This document shows, one piece after another, positions 37,161-46,281 of a DNA stretch of 64,000 nucleotides. Below the pieces are notes generated by a model, which was not told the DNA's origin, did no database searches, and saw nothing but the letters and a program-made list of their open reading frames with translations. The translations under genes were made by a program, and so were the position numbers. Each line of letters opens with the position of its first letter. Position 1 is the stretch's first letter. The stretch comes from JBGSKY01 sp041740995 (GTDB lineage: Bacteria > Planctomycetota > Planctomycetia > Pirellulales > Pirellulaceae), in NCBI GenBank assembly GCA_041740995.1, contig JBGSKY010000311.1:26534-90533 (forward strand). The letters run 5' to 3'.

Positions 37161-38630
37161 TCAACGCAAATTGGAAGCGTTGCTTGCAAGACTTGCCTGA
37201 CTTTGTCTTGGCATCGCTTGTAGTTGCAATGCTTGAACAAGGCTCGACGGTGCGTCTGGAATTTCCAAAACTTGTTGCTCACCATTGGGGCCTCGCACGA
37301 TCACCGTCAAATCGTTGCTGGTCGCTTGTGTCATTGCAAAGCCAGCCGAGGCGGTCGTTTGTGACGCTCGCGCAGGTAGAGTGTCTGGAAAGCCATCTCC
37401 CCGTGGAATTGGCTGTGGAACCGGCGCGGTTGCATATTGAGTTTCGCTACTGGACGTCACTTGATAAAGTCGGCTCAAACCAAGCTTGTTTAATTGTTCG
37501 TAAATCACTGCCGGAGCCGAATAGAGTCCCTCATCAAGTTCTTCGTCGGCGGCATAGCAGATGCCGATTAAGCGTCCCTGAGAGTCGAATAGTCCACCGC
37601 CACTGCGGCCTTGAACCGGCGCGCCTGAGGTCTCAACGTTGGGCGGACCAAGGTAACGATTGAGCTTCGTAATCTCTGACTTGCGCGCGGTCGGATCGGC
37701 ACCATGGTCACAGCCGATACTCACCACCGGTTCGCCTTCGTTCAGCGATTCGCTGGCAGGTCGGAGTGTCACGCGATCGAGTGATGAATCGGCCTGGAAG
37801 GTCAGCAGCGCGATATCGATCTGCTCACATTGATAATCTACCACAGTCGCCGAGGCTCGCACCCATTGGCCGTTCCGCATGTACTCCACACTCGTCGGCG
37901 ATCGACCTCCACCATTTCGGAACAGATGGCCGCAAGTCAGCACCAATACATCACGATCGTGTTGATCGATAATTGTTCCAGTTCCAACGGCAAGACTGTT
38001 TGCTTCGTCAACTCGGATTCGGACCGTCGCCGACATTGGATTGCTTGATGGTGCGTTAGGAGGCATCGAACTCCCAGCGTCAGCGCGTGCAATTGGGGCA
38101 ACCGCGCTTGCTTGAGTCACAAACGAAGGGACGGATTCAATTTCAAATTTTGTATTGGACGAGTGCAGCGGCGGGAAAGGGCCTGAGCTATCAGATCTGG
38201 CTGCCAGAGTCGCAAGATGCGGTGCTGGCGCCTGAGGTTGATTACCACCAAATTCAGAGTCACCGGTCGTTGGCTTGGGTGCTAAATCACGGGGCCCGTT
38301 TCGGTTCTGAAGCCGTTGCTGCAATTGCTCTTGCGTGATAGATCCAAGAATTCGATCGACTTCCTCACCATCTTGCAGCACGATAATTGTCGGCAGCCTT
38401 TCGACTTTCCAACGTTGCACATGCCCCGGTTCTCGGTCGGCGTCGATTTGCCTGACGATCCAACCTTGATCAACCAACTTACGCATCAGCGGCTTGATCT
38501 CTTGGCAAGGTTGACACCACGAGGCAGTAAAATCCAACAACATGATGTCGGCCGCCAACGCGGTGCGCGAAAACGATGCAATGCACAGCAAGACGAAAAC
38601 TATATTGGACTGCTTCAATGGCGAAACCAT
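37161..38630 (-). CDS. Exported thioredoxin-trypsin-like protease fusion
   Basis: The 489-residue protein has a signal peptide (about 1-27). Residues 30-110 are a thioredoxin domain with active-site WCQPC (38-42) and the cis-proline region LPTIIVL. A Pro/Ser-rich linker (110-200) leads to a trypsin-like serine protease domain (about 203-385) with catalytic His235 (LTCGHLF), Asp272 (QIDIALL) and Ser343 (GRSGGGLF). The C-terminal ~100 residues are low complexity. Both active sites are intact, so a secreted enzyme with disulfide-exchange and proteolytic activity is expected, perhaps for quality control or attack on disulfide-bonded proteins. Such fusions are unusual; I know no characterised example. 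Confidence 0.88.
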   Translation of the reverse strand: MVSPLKQSNIVFVLLCIASFSRTALAADIMLLDFTASWCQPCQEIKPLMRKLVDQGWIVRQIDADREPGHVQRWKVERLPTIIVLQDGEEVDRILGSITQEQLQQRLQNRNGPRDLAPKPTTGDSEFGGNQPQAPAPHLATLAARSDSSGPFPPLHSSNTKFEIESVPSFVTQASAVAPIARADAGSSMPPNAPSSNPMSATVRIRVDEANSLAVGTGTIIDQHDRDVLVLTCGHLFRNGGGRSPTSVEYMRNGQWVRASATVVDYQCEQIDIALLTFQADSSLDRVTLRPASESLNEGEPVVSIGCDHGADPTARKSEITKLNRYLGPPNVETSGAPVQGRSGGGLFDSQGRLIGICYAADEELDEGLYSAPAVIYEQLNKLGLSRLYQVTSSSETQYATAPVPQPIPRGDGFPDTLPARASQTTASAGFAMTQATSNDLTVIVRGPNGEQQVLEIPDAPSSLVQALQLQAMPRQSQASLASNASNLR

Positions 38631-38990
38631 TGTCCGGATCCTCCCTGATCGGTTACTAATCTATGCTTGGCACAACGACGCAGCCGATCATCCTGATCTG
38701 ATACGATGGTTGCAGGCCTTTTCCATTGAACCAAGTCGCGAATCATTTCGCGCGTTTAAATACAATGTCGACCGGTCGGGAGTGTCGTTGGAAAGTCATT
38801 TAAAGCACAAGTCCAAACTTTAGCCAAAGTTGGAAGTTTTCAAAAAGTTCTTCCGCGCGCTACAATGCGCCGCTTAATTCAAAACGTAGCGAGACTCGCG
38901 GAGAGTTTCGAAATCAACATGAAGGTCCAAAAGTCTTGGTGACTTTCGTTACTGTCTCGCCGACAGTTTCAATTATTGGGTAGAACCTAT
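38631..38990. other. Intergenic region before cutA, nothing certain
   Basis: About 360 bases between divergent genes. A plus-strand frame ending at 38823 (from an ATG at 38578, in-frame and overlapping the protease 5' end) looks partly coding but resembles nothing, and it conflicts with the protease gene. It is not called. Confidence 0.4.
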
Positions 38991-39329
38991 ATGGCTAGCG
39001 AAATAATTCAAATTGTCACGACGTTTGCAAGCAAAACCGAAGCGTTGGCTCTTTGCGACATTTTGCTTCAAGCTCGGCTGGCGGCCTGTGTGCAGATCGA
39101 TGGGCCGATTGAGAGTCGTTACTGGTGGAACGGTTCGATTGCTAGCGAAACCGAGTACCGTTGCACGATTAAGACCATGGAGCAGACTGCCAAGCAATGT
39201 ATTGCTGCGATCCAAGCCAATCATCCTTACAAAGTAGCCGAAATACTGGTGACCTCGGTTCAGTGGAGTGCGGATGAATACTCAGCGTGGGTTGGCCAGC
39301 AAGTCAAAGTTGAGCCGCCAGCCAATTAA
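38991..39329 (+). CDS. cutA: Divalent-ion tolerance protein CutA
   Basis: The 112-residue product is a typical CutA1: IVTTFASKTEALALCDILLQARLAACVQI with ESRYWWNGSI, then HPYKVAEILVT. CutA proteins are trimeric, very stable, and implicated in copper tolerance or as PII-like signalling proteins. The ATG at 38991 is preferred to a TTG at 38976. A hypothetical protein gene follows 38 bases later in the same direction. Confidence 0.93.
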   Translation: MASEIIQIVTTFASKTEALALCDILLQARLAACVQIDGPIESRYWWNGSIASETEYRCTIKTMEQTAKQCIAAIQANHPYKVAEILVTSVQWSADEYSAWVGQQVKVEPPAN

Positions 39330-39367
39330 TACTAACTACAGACCCACCTTGCAGATCTATTCATTCA

Positions 39368-39835
39368 ATGATTGTCAGTCCGCCCTTTCACCTTCAGCTT
39401 TATTACGCATCAGAATCTATCGAATCCGCCTCGGCTAGTGAGGCAACCGTAGTGCTATCAGGCAAAGCCCTCCGGACGTATGCTTCGCCACCGCAGTTCG
39501 GATTTTTCCCGACGTCATTTGAATCGCTGATTTCGACCATGACTTCTTGGTCTGGCGTATTTGCGGAGTGGGACGGGTCTTGGGGTTGGGTGGCCAGCGA
39601 AAAGGACGAGCATCGGCGTCCACTGTGGCGACTGGATGGCATGATCTACGACCGCGACCAAAAGGTGTTCTATATCGAACTCCAAGGTCAGTGTACGCTC
39701 GACGCTTGGCGATTATTTCTTGCTGCCTTAGGAGTGACTGACACAAATCGCTTAGCCATCTGCTGGACCCACGAAGGCCTTTGGCTAAATCAGAACAGTT
39801 TTGAAACATGGCTAACTGGTGATTCGCAGATTTGA
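39368..39835 (+). CDS. Conserved-looking hypothetical protein
   Basis: The 155-residue protein has no signal peptide, no membrane helix and no motif I recognise. It has regular amphipathic strands and aromatics (PQFGFFPTSFESL, WDGSWGWVASEKDEH, VFYIELQGQCTLDAWRLFLAAL), so it looks folded and cytoplasmic. It follows cutA by 38 bases in the same direction, which suggests cotranscription. A specific function cannot be offered. Confidence 0.7.
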   Translation: MIVSPPFHLQLYYASESIESASASEATVVLSGKALRTYASPPQFGFFPTSFESLISTMTSWSGVFAEWDGSWGWVASEKDEHRRPLWRLDGMIYDRDQKVFYIELQGQCTLDAWRLFLAALGVTDTNRLAICWTHEGLWLNQNSFETWLTGDSQI

Positions 39836-40292
39836 AAATGAAGAATGTTTTGAACTTTCCCAGTTCAAATATTTCGAAGGTCATAGTCAGAAGTTTTTCG
39901 AGCATGAAGAAACATAGATGCCTGACAACTATTATCACTCGCCATTCATGGCTGGCACGTATTCTCTATTCTCCATTCTGGGCACCTTTTGTGCTTCATG
40001 ATTAAACCGATTTGATTGATTCTCTAACTGACAATCGCACGGTTTTAAAGATCAAAACCACCACCACCCTTGTTGCATTCTCCCTACTGCTGCACACCAG
40101 GCCAAGGATATTGGCGAAATGCCTGTGTCCTTCAAGTGCAAGCTGCGCGACAAATGTTTCGACCGTGCTACCTTGCTGAATGATGAAATTGGACTGCCAT
40201 TGGCTACAATTGAACCTAATTCAAAGGTTTTGATGATGGCCGGAATTCCTTAAAAAGCGGTAACAGACTTGAGCGATTCCAAACCGTGCGAC
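39836..40292. other. Leader region of the kinase-nSTAND gene
   Basis: This ~450-base region sits ahead of the largest gene. It contains a 44-codon frame (40119-40253), described separately, and otherwise no gene or strong hairpin. Two pyrimidine-rich stretches are present at 39960-40000. Confidence 0.45.
40119..40253 (+). CDS. Possible 44-residue protein just before the kinase-nSTAND gene
   Basis: A frame starting MPVSFKCKLRDKCFDRATLL and ending LMMAGIP stops 15 bases before the earliest possible start of the kinase gene. Codon choice resembles coding DNA, and the frame stays open back to 40032, so it might be a small protein, a leader peptide, or the end of a decayed gene. No homologue is recognised. 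Low confidence. Confidence 0.3.
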   Translation: MPVSFKCKLRDKCFDRATLLNDEIGLPLATIEPNSKVLMMAGIP

Positions 40293-43200
40293 ATGACACA
40301 GGACCAACAGGGGGATACCGCCACTTCGCACGATGCTGCGCCTGCTGAACAGCCGAAGCAGGTCGGTCGCTACCGAATCGAGCAAGTGCTTGGAAAAGGT
40401 GGCTTCGGTCTCGTTTATCTGGCCCAGGACGAGCAACTTAAACGGCAGGTTGCGATCAAGGTGCCGCACGCGCACCTAATTTCGAAGCCCGAGTATGCCG
40501 AGACATATCTGGCTGAGGCTCGCACTGTAGCCAATCTAGATCATCCCGGAATTGTCCCAGTGTACGATGTCGGCAGTACGGCGGAGTTTCCATTCTACAT
40601 CGTTTCCAAATTCGTCGAAGGCTCCGACCTCTCCAGCAAGCTCAAGCAACAGCGGCTTAAATACAACGAAGCCGCCGAGTTGGTGGCGCTGATAGCTCAG
40701 GCGTTGCATTTCGCCCACAAACAGGGGCTGGTGCATCGAGACGTGAAACCCAGCAATATCCTGATCGCCAAAGACGGCCAGCCATTCGTTGTCGACTTCG
40801 GTTTGGCGCTCAGGGAAGAGAACGTCGGCAAGGGGCCAAAGTACGCCGGGACGCCGGCTTATATGAGCCCGGAACAAGCTCGTGGTGAAGGGCATCGCGT
40901 CGACGGCCGCAGCGACATCTTCAGCCTGGGGGTTGTCTTCTACGAAATGCTTGTTGGTCGCAAACCGTTTCGAGGCGAAACGCTGGCCGAATTGTTTGAA
41001 CAAGTTACTAGCTACGAAGCCAAGCCGCTGCGGCAGTATGACGACAACATCCCGAAGGAGCTGGAACGCATTTGTCACAAAGCGATGGCAAAACGAGCTT
41101 CGGAACGATACTCGACCGCCAAAGACTTTGGTGATGACCTGCGTCACTTCTTAGTCGAACCGACGGTAATCCAAAATAGCGCTTCGCCGGGAGGAATTAC
41201 TTCGGAAGCATCAGTCGAGCATGTGTCATCACGAGCGTCATATTCGGTTGCTGCATCCTCGGCCTTGATGAACTTGGGTTCCGCCAACAGTCAGCCCGTC
41301 AAGATTGTGCCCAAAGGTTTGCGATCGTTCGAATCTCACGATGCCGATTTTTTCTTGGAATTGCTGCCCGGTCCGCGAGATCGTGATGGCTTGCCCGACA
41401 GCTTGCGTTTCTGGAAAGCCCGGATTGAGGAAACCGATCCAGACACCACTTTTTCAGTGGGGTTAATCTACGGGCCAAGCGGATGCGGCAAGTCTTCACT
41501 GGTCAAAGCGGGACTGCTACCTCGGCTCTCCGACGACGTGATCTCGGTTTATATCGAAGCCACTCCTAACGAAACGGAAACGCGTCTGCTACATGGACTG
41601 CGAAAACGTTGTCCGGCACTCGAAGACAACCTGAGTCTCAAAGATACAGTGGCCGCGTTGCGACGTGGCCAGGGCATTCCGGTCGGCAAGAAAGTGCTGA
41701 TCGTTATCGACCAGTTCGAGCAATGGTTGCACGCCAAAAAGCAAGAGGAAAGCTCCGATCTAGTTCAAGCCCTGCGGCAATGCGAAGGGGGCCGAGTGCA
41801 ATGCATTGTGATGGTGCGGGATGACTTTTGGATGGCCGCGACTCGGTTTATGCGCGGGTTGGAGGTTCGGCTGATCGAAGGGCATAACTCCGCTGCAGTC
41901 GATCTGTTTCCCGCTCACCACGCTGGGAAAGTATTAGTCGCTTTTGGTAGAGCGTTCGGAACCCTGCCAGATCAAATCAGCGAGATTTCGAAACAACAAA
42001 ACGACTTCATTAAGCAATCGGTCACTGGGCTGGCGGAAGAAGGGAAAGTCATTTGCGTTCGCTTAGCATTGTTTGCTGAAATGATGAAGAGCAAGGCATG
42101 GACGCCAGCGAGCCTGAAAGAAGTCGGAGGCACGCAGGGCGTCGGCGTCGCGTTTCTTGAGGAAACATTCAGCGTTTCGACGTCGCCACCCGAGCACCGC
42201 TACCACCAAAATGCCGCCCGTGCCGTGCTGAAAGATTTACTCCCCAATTCCGACACGGGCATCAAGGGCCACATGCGGTCGCACGGAGATTTGATGAAAG
42301 TCAGCGGCTATGAGGGTCGTCCGAAAGACTTTGACGAGCTTATACGTATTCTGGACAGCGAAATCCGGCTCATCACACGGACCGATCCGGAAGGCAAAAA
42401 TACTGACGATGATGCGGTCAGACAAACCCAACCGGACCAGAAGTACTTTCAATTGACGCACGATTATTTGGTGCATCCGCTACGTGACTGGTTGACACGC
42501 AAGCAAAAGGAAAATCGTAACGGTCGGGCGGAATTAAAACTGTGCGATACCGCGACCACATGGAACTCTAAGCCGGAAAACCGCTTTCTGCCGTCGTGGT
42601 GGGAAAGTCTCAACATCAGCCTGTTGACCGACAGGCGAAAATGGACCGAGCCTCAGCGAAAGATGATGCGCAAGGCAGGACAAGTGCATGGGCTGCGTTC
42701 GGCTCTGGTTCTCGCTGCGGCGGCGGCAATCGTGTTCGGCGGCGTTACTATTCGCTACAACATCGAAAAGAACCGACAGGAACTTGTTGCCCAGAAGCAG
42801 GCGGAGCAAAACGATGCCGAAGCCAAACGTCTAGTCGAAGGTCTGCTTCAAGCCGAAACGTCGCAGGTCAAAATCATCATTGGAAATCTTGCAGGCTATC
42901 GGCAGTCTGCCATGGATGATCTAAGCAAGGCGTTCGCCGAATCCCCCGATGATTCCAACGCCAAACTCCATGCGGCCTTGGCGATGTTGCCGGACGACTC
43001 GGTGCTCGCGTTTCTTAAGGAGCGGTTGCTGACAGTCACGCCCGCTCAGTTTTCACCTGTGTGTGACTTACTCAAAGAACACAAGTCCGACCTGATTTCC
43101 GATTATTGGGAAATTGTTAATGACAACAATCAAGCTGCGCCACGGCGTTTTCAGGCGGCTTGTGCTTTGGCAAGTTACGATTCCAACAACGAGCATTGGC

Positions 43201-44819
43201 GTAATGAGAAGTACACCCAGTTTTTGGCTAAATATTTAGTGGACGTGTTGCCTTGGGAATTGCTACCGTGGCGGAATTCTCTGCGTCCCGTGAAAGCACA
43301 TCTTATTGCACCGTTGGCGGCGATCTATCGTGACCCAAACGAGGGCGAGCAAATCCGCAATTTGGCTGCTGACGCTTTGGCTGAATACTTAAGCGATGAC
43401 GCCGAAGCGTTGTACTCCCTACTAATTGATGCCAATCAGCAGCAGTTTGGACCAATTTTTGAAAAGCTGGCGGTCCATCAAAAGCGAGCTGTCGAACTTG
43501 GCATCGCCGAAGTTGCCAAGAAACCTGTTCAGGACGCCAGCGAAGACGAAAAAGAAGCTTTGGCGATGCAACAGGCGAATGCTGCCGTGATGTTGTTTCG
43601 AATGGACGCCGTCGAGCAGGTGTGGCCGCTGCTTAAACACAGCTCCGATCCCCGCGTCCGCAGCTACATCATTCATTGGCTGGGCACCCGCGGCGGCAAA
43701 CCGCAGGCTATTGTCGCCCGCTATGAGCAGGAACGTGATGTTACGATCAAGCGGGCGTTGCTGTTGTGTCTGGGTGAGTTTAAGTTGGCCGATACCGAAC
43801 GGCAACCGTTGCTAGAGACGCTGCTAAAAGTTTATGGCAGCGATCCCGATGCAGGCCTGCACTCTGCCGCCGAATGGTTGCTGCGGAAGTGGCAGCAGGC
43901 TGAGAAGATCGACGCCATCAACCAAGATTTACAGCAAAAAGAAGAACAACTCACAGTCTTCAAGGAAAAAGATCGGGCGTGGTACATCAATGGCGAAGGT
44001 CAGACGTTCGTGATTCTCGATGCCGGTGAGTTTCAAATGGGATCACCGGCCTCAGAAGCCGGTCGCTCAACAATTGAGAATCTCCATCGACAGAATATCG
44101 GCAGGCGGATAGCAATTTCGACGAAAGAAGTAACGATTGAACAGTGGCGGTTCTTCTCGCAAGCCAACCCGGGAAAAGTGTGGGCCGCAGATCGGGAGAA
44201 TGTAGATCAACTGAAGCCTGCGGATATTCCCCCGGACGATTCTCCGATGTTGGCGATGCGGTGGTCTGAAGCGGCGTGGTATTGCAACTGGTTGAGCGAA
44301 CGGGAAGGAGTCCCCAGGGAACAGTGGTGTTACGAACCAAATGACCAAGGGCAATATGGCCCCGGTATGAAAGCGAAAGAGAACTTTCTGGATTTGGTAG
44401 GCTACCGCTTGCCGACCGAAGCAGAATGGGAGTTCGCCTGCCGCGCCGGAGCCCGAACAAGTCGCTACTACGGCGAGACAGAAATCCTGCTAGCCAAGTA
44501 CGCTTGGTACCTGAACATTGGAGACGACCACAGTTGGCCTGTTGCAAGCTTGAAACCAAATGACTTTGGATTGTTCGACATGCTTGGTAATGCCAGCGAA
44601 TGGTGCTACGACGCCTATTTCTGGAAACTGACGGATTCAGAGACCGACGCGTCGGCGACTGAAGCCGTTGAGGCGACGGGTGTTCGCGTATTGCGTGGCG
44701 GCTCATACAACATTCACGCGTGGTATGCTCGGTCCGCCAACCGTATCTTCATCCAGCCAGAGGTCCGTCTCTTCAACTTTGGTTTTCGCCCAGTCAGAAC
44801 TTACCACTTATTCTTTTAG
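40293..44819 (+). CDS. Ser/Thr kinase - nSTAND NTPase - HEAT - FGE-fold protein
   Basis: This 1508-residue protein has four modules. Kinase (about 25-285): glycine loop GKGGFG, Lys56 (VAIK), HRDVKPSN (148-155), DFG (168-170), APE-like SPE; all catalytic residues are present. nSTAND1-type NTPase (about 340-720): P-loop GPSGCGKSS (394-402) and Walker B VLIVIDQFEQWL. One membrane helix (about 800-822), then a helical HEAT-like region (about 850-1215). C-terminal FGE-sulfatase/C-type-lectin fold (about 1233-1508): GYRLPTEAEWEFACRAG, NDFGLFDMLGNASEWC, LRGGS, GFRPV. The catalytic Cys pair of true formylglycine-generating enzymes is absent, so it should bind a ligand rather than catalyse. This resembles STAND conflict proteins: sensor, NTPase switch, kinase effector. 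ATG chosen; TTG at 40269 is possible. Confidence 0.92.
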   Translation: MTQDQQGDTATSHDAAPAEQPKQVGRYRIEQVLGKGGFGLVYLAQDEQLKRQVAIKVPHAHLISKPEYAETYLAEARTVANLDHPGIVPVYDVGSTAEFPFYIVSKFVEGSDLSSKLKQQRLKYNEAAELVALIAQALHFAHKQGLVHRDVKPSNILIAKDGQPFVVDFGLALREENVGKGPKYAGTPAYMSPEQARGEGHRVDGRSDIFSLGVVFYEMLVGRKPFRGETLAELFEQVTSYEAKPLRQYDDNIPKELERICHKAMAKRASERYSTAKDFGDDLRHFLVEPTVIQNSASPGGITSEASVEHVSSRASYSVAASSALMNLGSANSQPVKIVPKGLRSFESHDADFFLELLPGPRDRDGLPDSLRFWKARIEETDPDTTFSVGLIYGPSGCGKSSLVKAGLLPRLSDDVISVYIEATPNETETRLLHGLRKRCPALEDNLSLKDTVAALRRGQGIPVGKKVLIVIDQFEQWLHAKKQEESSDLVQALRQCEGGRVQCIVMVRDDFWMAATRFMRGLEVRLIEGHNSAAVDLFPAHHAGKVLVAFGRAFGTLPDQISEISKQQNDFIKQSVTGLAEEGKVICVRLALFAEMMKSKAWTPASLKEVGGTQGVGVAFLEETFSVSTSPPEHRYHQNAARAVLKDLLPNSDTGIKGHMRSHGDLMKVSGYEGRPKDFDELIRILDSEIRLITRTDPEGKNTDDDAVRQTQPDQKYFQLTHDYLVHPLRDWLTRKQKENRNGRAELKLCDTATTWNSKPENRFLPSWWESLNISLLTDRRKWTEPQRKMMRKAGQVHGLRSALVLAAAAAIVFGGVTIRYNIEKNRQELVAQKQAEQNDAEAKRLVEGLLQAETSQVKIIIGNLAGYRQSAMDDLSKAFAESPDDSNAKLHAALAMLPDDSVLAFLKERLLTVTPAQFSPVCDLLKEHKSDLISDYWEIVNDNNQAAPRRFQAACALASYDSNNEHWRNEKYTQFLAKYLVDVLPWELLPWRNSLRPVKAHLIAPLAAIYRDPNEGEQIRNLAADALAEYLSDDAEALYSLLIDANQQQFGPIFEKLAVHQKRAVELGIAEVAKKPVQDASEDEKEALAMQQANAAVMLFRMDAVEQVWPLLKHSSDPRVRSYIIHWLGTRGGKPQAIVARYEQERDVTIKRALLLCLGEFKLADTERQPLLETLLKVYGSDPDAGLHSAAEWLLRKWQQAEKIDAINQDLQQKEEQLTVFKEKDRAWYINGEGQTFVILDAGEFQMGSPASEAGRSTIENLHRQNIGRRIAISTKEVTIEQWRFFSQANPGKVWAADRENVDQLKPADIPPDDSPMLAMRWSEAAWYCNWLSEREGVPREQWCYEPNDQGQYGPGMKAKENFLDLVGYRLPTEAEWEFACRAGARTSRYYGETEILLAKYAWYLNIGDDHSWPVASLKPNDFGLFDMLGNASEWCYDAYFWKLTDSETDASATEAVEATGVRVLRGGSYNIHAWYARSANRIFIQPEVRLFNFGFRPVRTYHLFF
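44703..44791 (+). other. Putative DGR-type variable region in the FGE C-terminus
   Basis: Within the sequence encoding SYNIHAWYARSANRIF and QPEVRLFNFGFRP, most positions that vary in related proteins are NNC or NNT codons (tac, aac, att, cac, tat, atc, ttc, atc, gtc, ctc, ttc, aac, ttt), while the framework (RSANR, P, R, GFR) is conserved. This is what replacing A in AAC/AAT template codons produces. Inferred; the template and reverse transcriptase are not in the window. Confidence 0.5.
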
Positions 44820-45053
44820 CCACCCGTTCTTCTATTTTGTCATGCCCCGCCTCAAAAGCCTTGGTTATGCGCTAGCGATCATGACCGTTAACCTTCTCGC
44901 TGAGGAGTATGACAGAAGGTCTTCGCATTTACGCCGAATCGCTGGTAAAGAATCGCGGATCGATTTACTATTTACGTTTACCAAGACAGACCAATTTACT
45001 GGCCCAGTTCCTTCCGTTTGGCGAACGGTCAATCAGCGACGATAGAGTGTTTA

Positions 45054-46226
45054 ATGGAGTGCATTAAGATATCCGGTCACGAGGGTGACGATCTGCGTAT
45101 GGCGATCGATGCCGCTTGCAGCCAAATGGAACAGATTTATGCCCAGGGTCGATATTCCAAAATTACGGTTCAACGAAATTGGTCCAAGCATAACCCAATT
45201 ATCTCTGGCAAGATCGCTCGACCAGCCGCCTACCGTTGGTATCTCAAACGCGAACTGTACAAGCTGGCAGTCAAAGGGGCAGAGATCGAGATTACTTCAT
45301 CACGCGAAAGAGTTGACTTAAATTCGCCGCAGTTATTAGAACTGATCGACGAAACAGATTTCGATCTGACGCTCAAAAAAGTGTTCCTTTTTGGCCCCGA
45401 ACGCGTCGAAATTTCGCTCGAACGGCTGGAGCATTACACCGGCACAAGAGCCGAAGATTTCCAGCGATATATCTTGCTGACCAACTATCACATGCACATG
45501 GAAGTCTTTCGGCAATTGCATCCCGAATGCGTGGTACCCGAACGACGCGATGTTCAGATGCCTGCTTTTCATCATCGCAAGCCCAACAACAACGGTGTCT
45601 CGATCGTCAACATCGGGGTCGGTCCTTCTAATGCGAAAAACTGCACCGATCATTTGGCCGTCTTACGCCCAGACGCGATGATCATGGTCGGCCATTGTGC
45701 TGGCGTTCGCAATCATCAGGAGATCGGTGATTTCGTCCTGGCATCTGGCTACATGCGCGATGATCACGTACTCGACGAGGCGTTGCCGAGATCGGTTCCA
45801 ATCACGCCTAGCTTTTTGCTCAATCGATACTTGGCCCGAGTGCTAGATGAACGTCGGCTGCCGTATCGAGTTGGCGTCGTTTACACAACGGCCGATCGAA
45901 ATTGGGAGCTGGTTCTCAATCGCAAGTTGAAAGATCTTAAAGCCAGTCGCAGCATCGGCGTCGATATGGAATCCGCGACGGTCGCAGCCAATGGATTCCG
46001 ATATCGAATTCCGTCGGCGACGCTGTTATGCATCTCAGACAAACCTTTGCACGGTAGTCCGAAATTGCCAAAGTCAGCGAACTCTTTCTATCAAGCGACG
46101 AAAAGTCTACACCTCGAACTCGCCGAAGCCGCGATTCGAATCGCTTGCGAAGAGTATCCCGATGGACTTCCCAACAGCGACCTGCGATCGATGGACGAAC
46201 CACTGCTTGGTGGTCCTGATCAATAA
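45054..46226 (+). CDS. amn: AMP nucleosidase
   Basis: The 390-residue protein matches AMP nucleosidase, which splits AMP into adenine and ribose 5-phosphate. Strong landmarks: LVNIGVGPSNAK-like IVNIGVGPSNAK, HLAVLRPDAMIMVGHCAG, AIGDY-like EIGDFVLASGYMRDDHVLD, GVDMESATVAANGFRY (purine nucleoside phosphorylase-fold active site) and CISDKPLHG. It is about 90 residues shorter at the N-terminus than the E. coli enzyme. The ATG at 45054 is preferred to a TTG at 45018. It is convergent with the RNase H-fold gene. Confidence 0.95.
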   Translation: MECIKISGHEGDDLRMAIDAACSQMEQIYAQGRYSKITVQRNWSKHNPIISGKIARPAAYRWYLKRELYKLAVKGAEIEITSSRERVDLNSPQLLELIDETDFDLTLKKVFLFGPERVEISLERLEHYTGTRAEDFQRYILLTNYHMHMEVFRQLHPECVVPERRDVQMPAFHHRKPNNNGVSIVNIGVGPSNAKNCTDHLAVLRPDAMIMVGHCAGVRNHQEIGDFVLASGYMRDDHVLDEALPRSVPITPSFLLNRYLARVLDERRLPYRVGVVYTTADRNWELVLNRKLKDLKASRSIGVDMESATVAANGFRYRIPSATLLCISDKPLHGSPKLPKSANSFYQATKSLHLELAEAAIRIACEEYPDGLPNSDLRSMDEPLLGGPDQ

Positions 46227-46230
46227 ACTC

Positions 46231-46247
46231 GTAGCGAAATTCGCTAC
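46231..46247. repeat. Inverted repeat between convergent genes
   Basis: GTAGCGAA-A-TTCGCTAC, an 8-bp perfect stem, lies five bases after the amn stop and 35 bases from the opposing stop. It may be a bidirectional terminator, but no T-tract follows on either strand. Confidence 0.35.
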
Positions 46248-46281
46248 ATCGGAACTCCAGCTTGAACATACCCAAATGTTG

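Noticed and set aside
38578..38823. Plus-strand frame overlapping the 5' end of the protease gene
   Set aside because: It overlaps a well-supported gene on the other strand and has no recognisable domain.
44668..45045. Plus-strand frame overlapping the end of the kinase gene
   Set aside because: It runs in a different frame through the FGE coding region and then the spacer before amn; no family fits, although the last part reads like coding DNA.
44820..45053. DGR template or reverse transcriptase directly downstream of the variable region
   Set aside because: I compared the spacer by eye with the variable region and found no adenine-rich near-copy and no reverse transcriptase gene.
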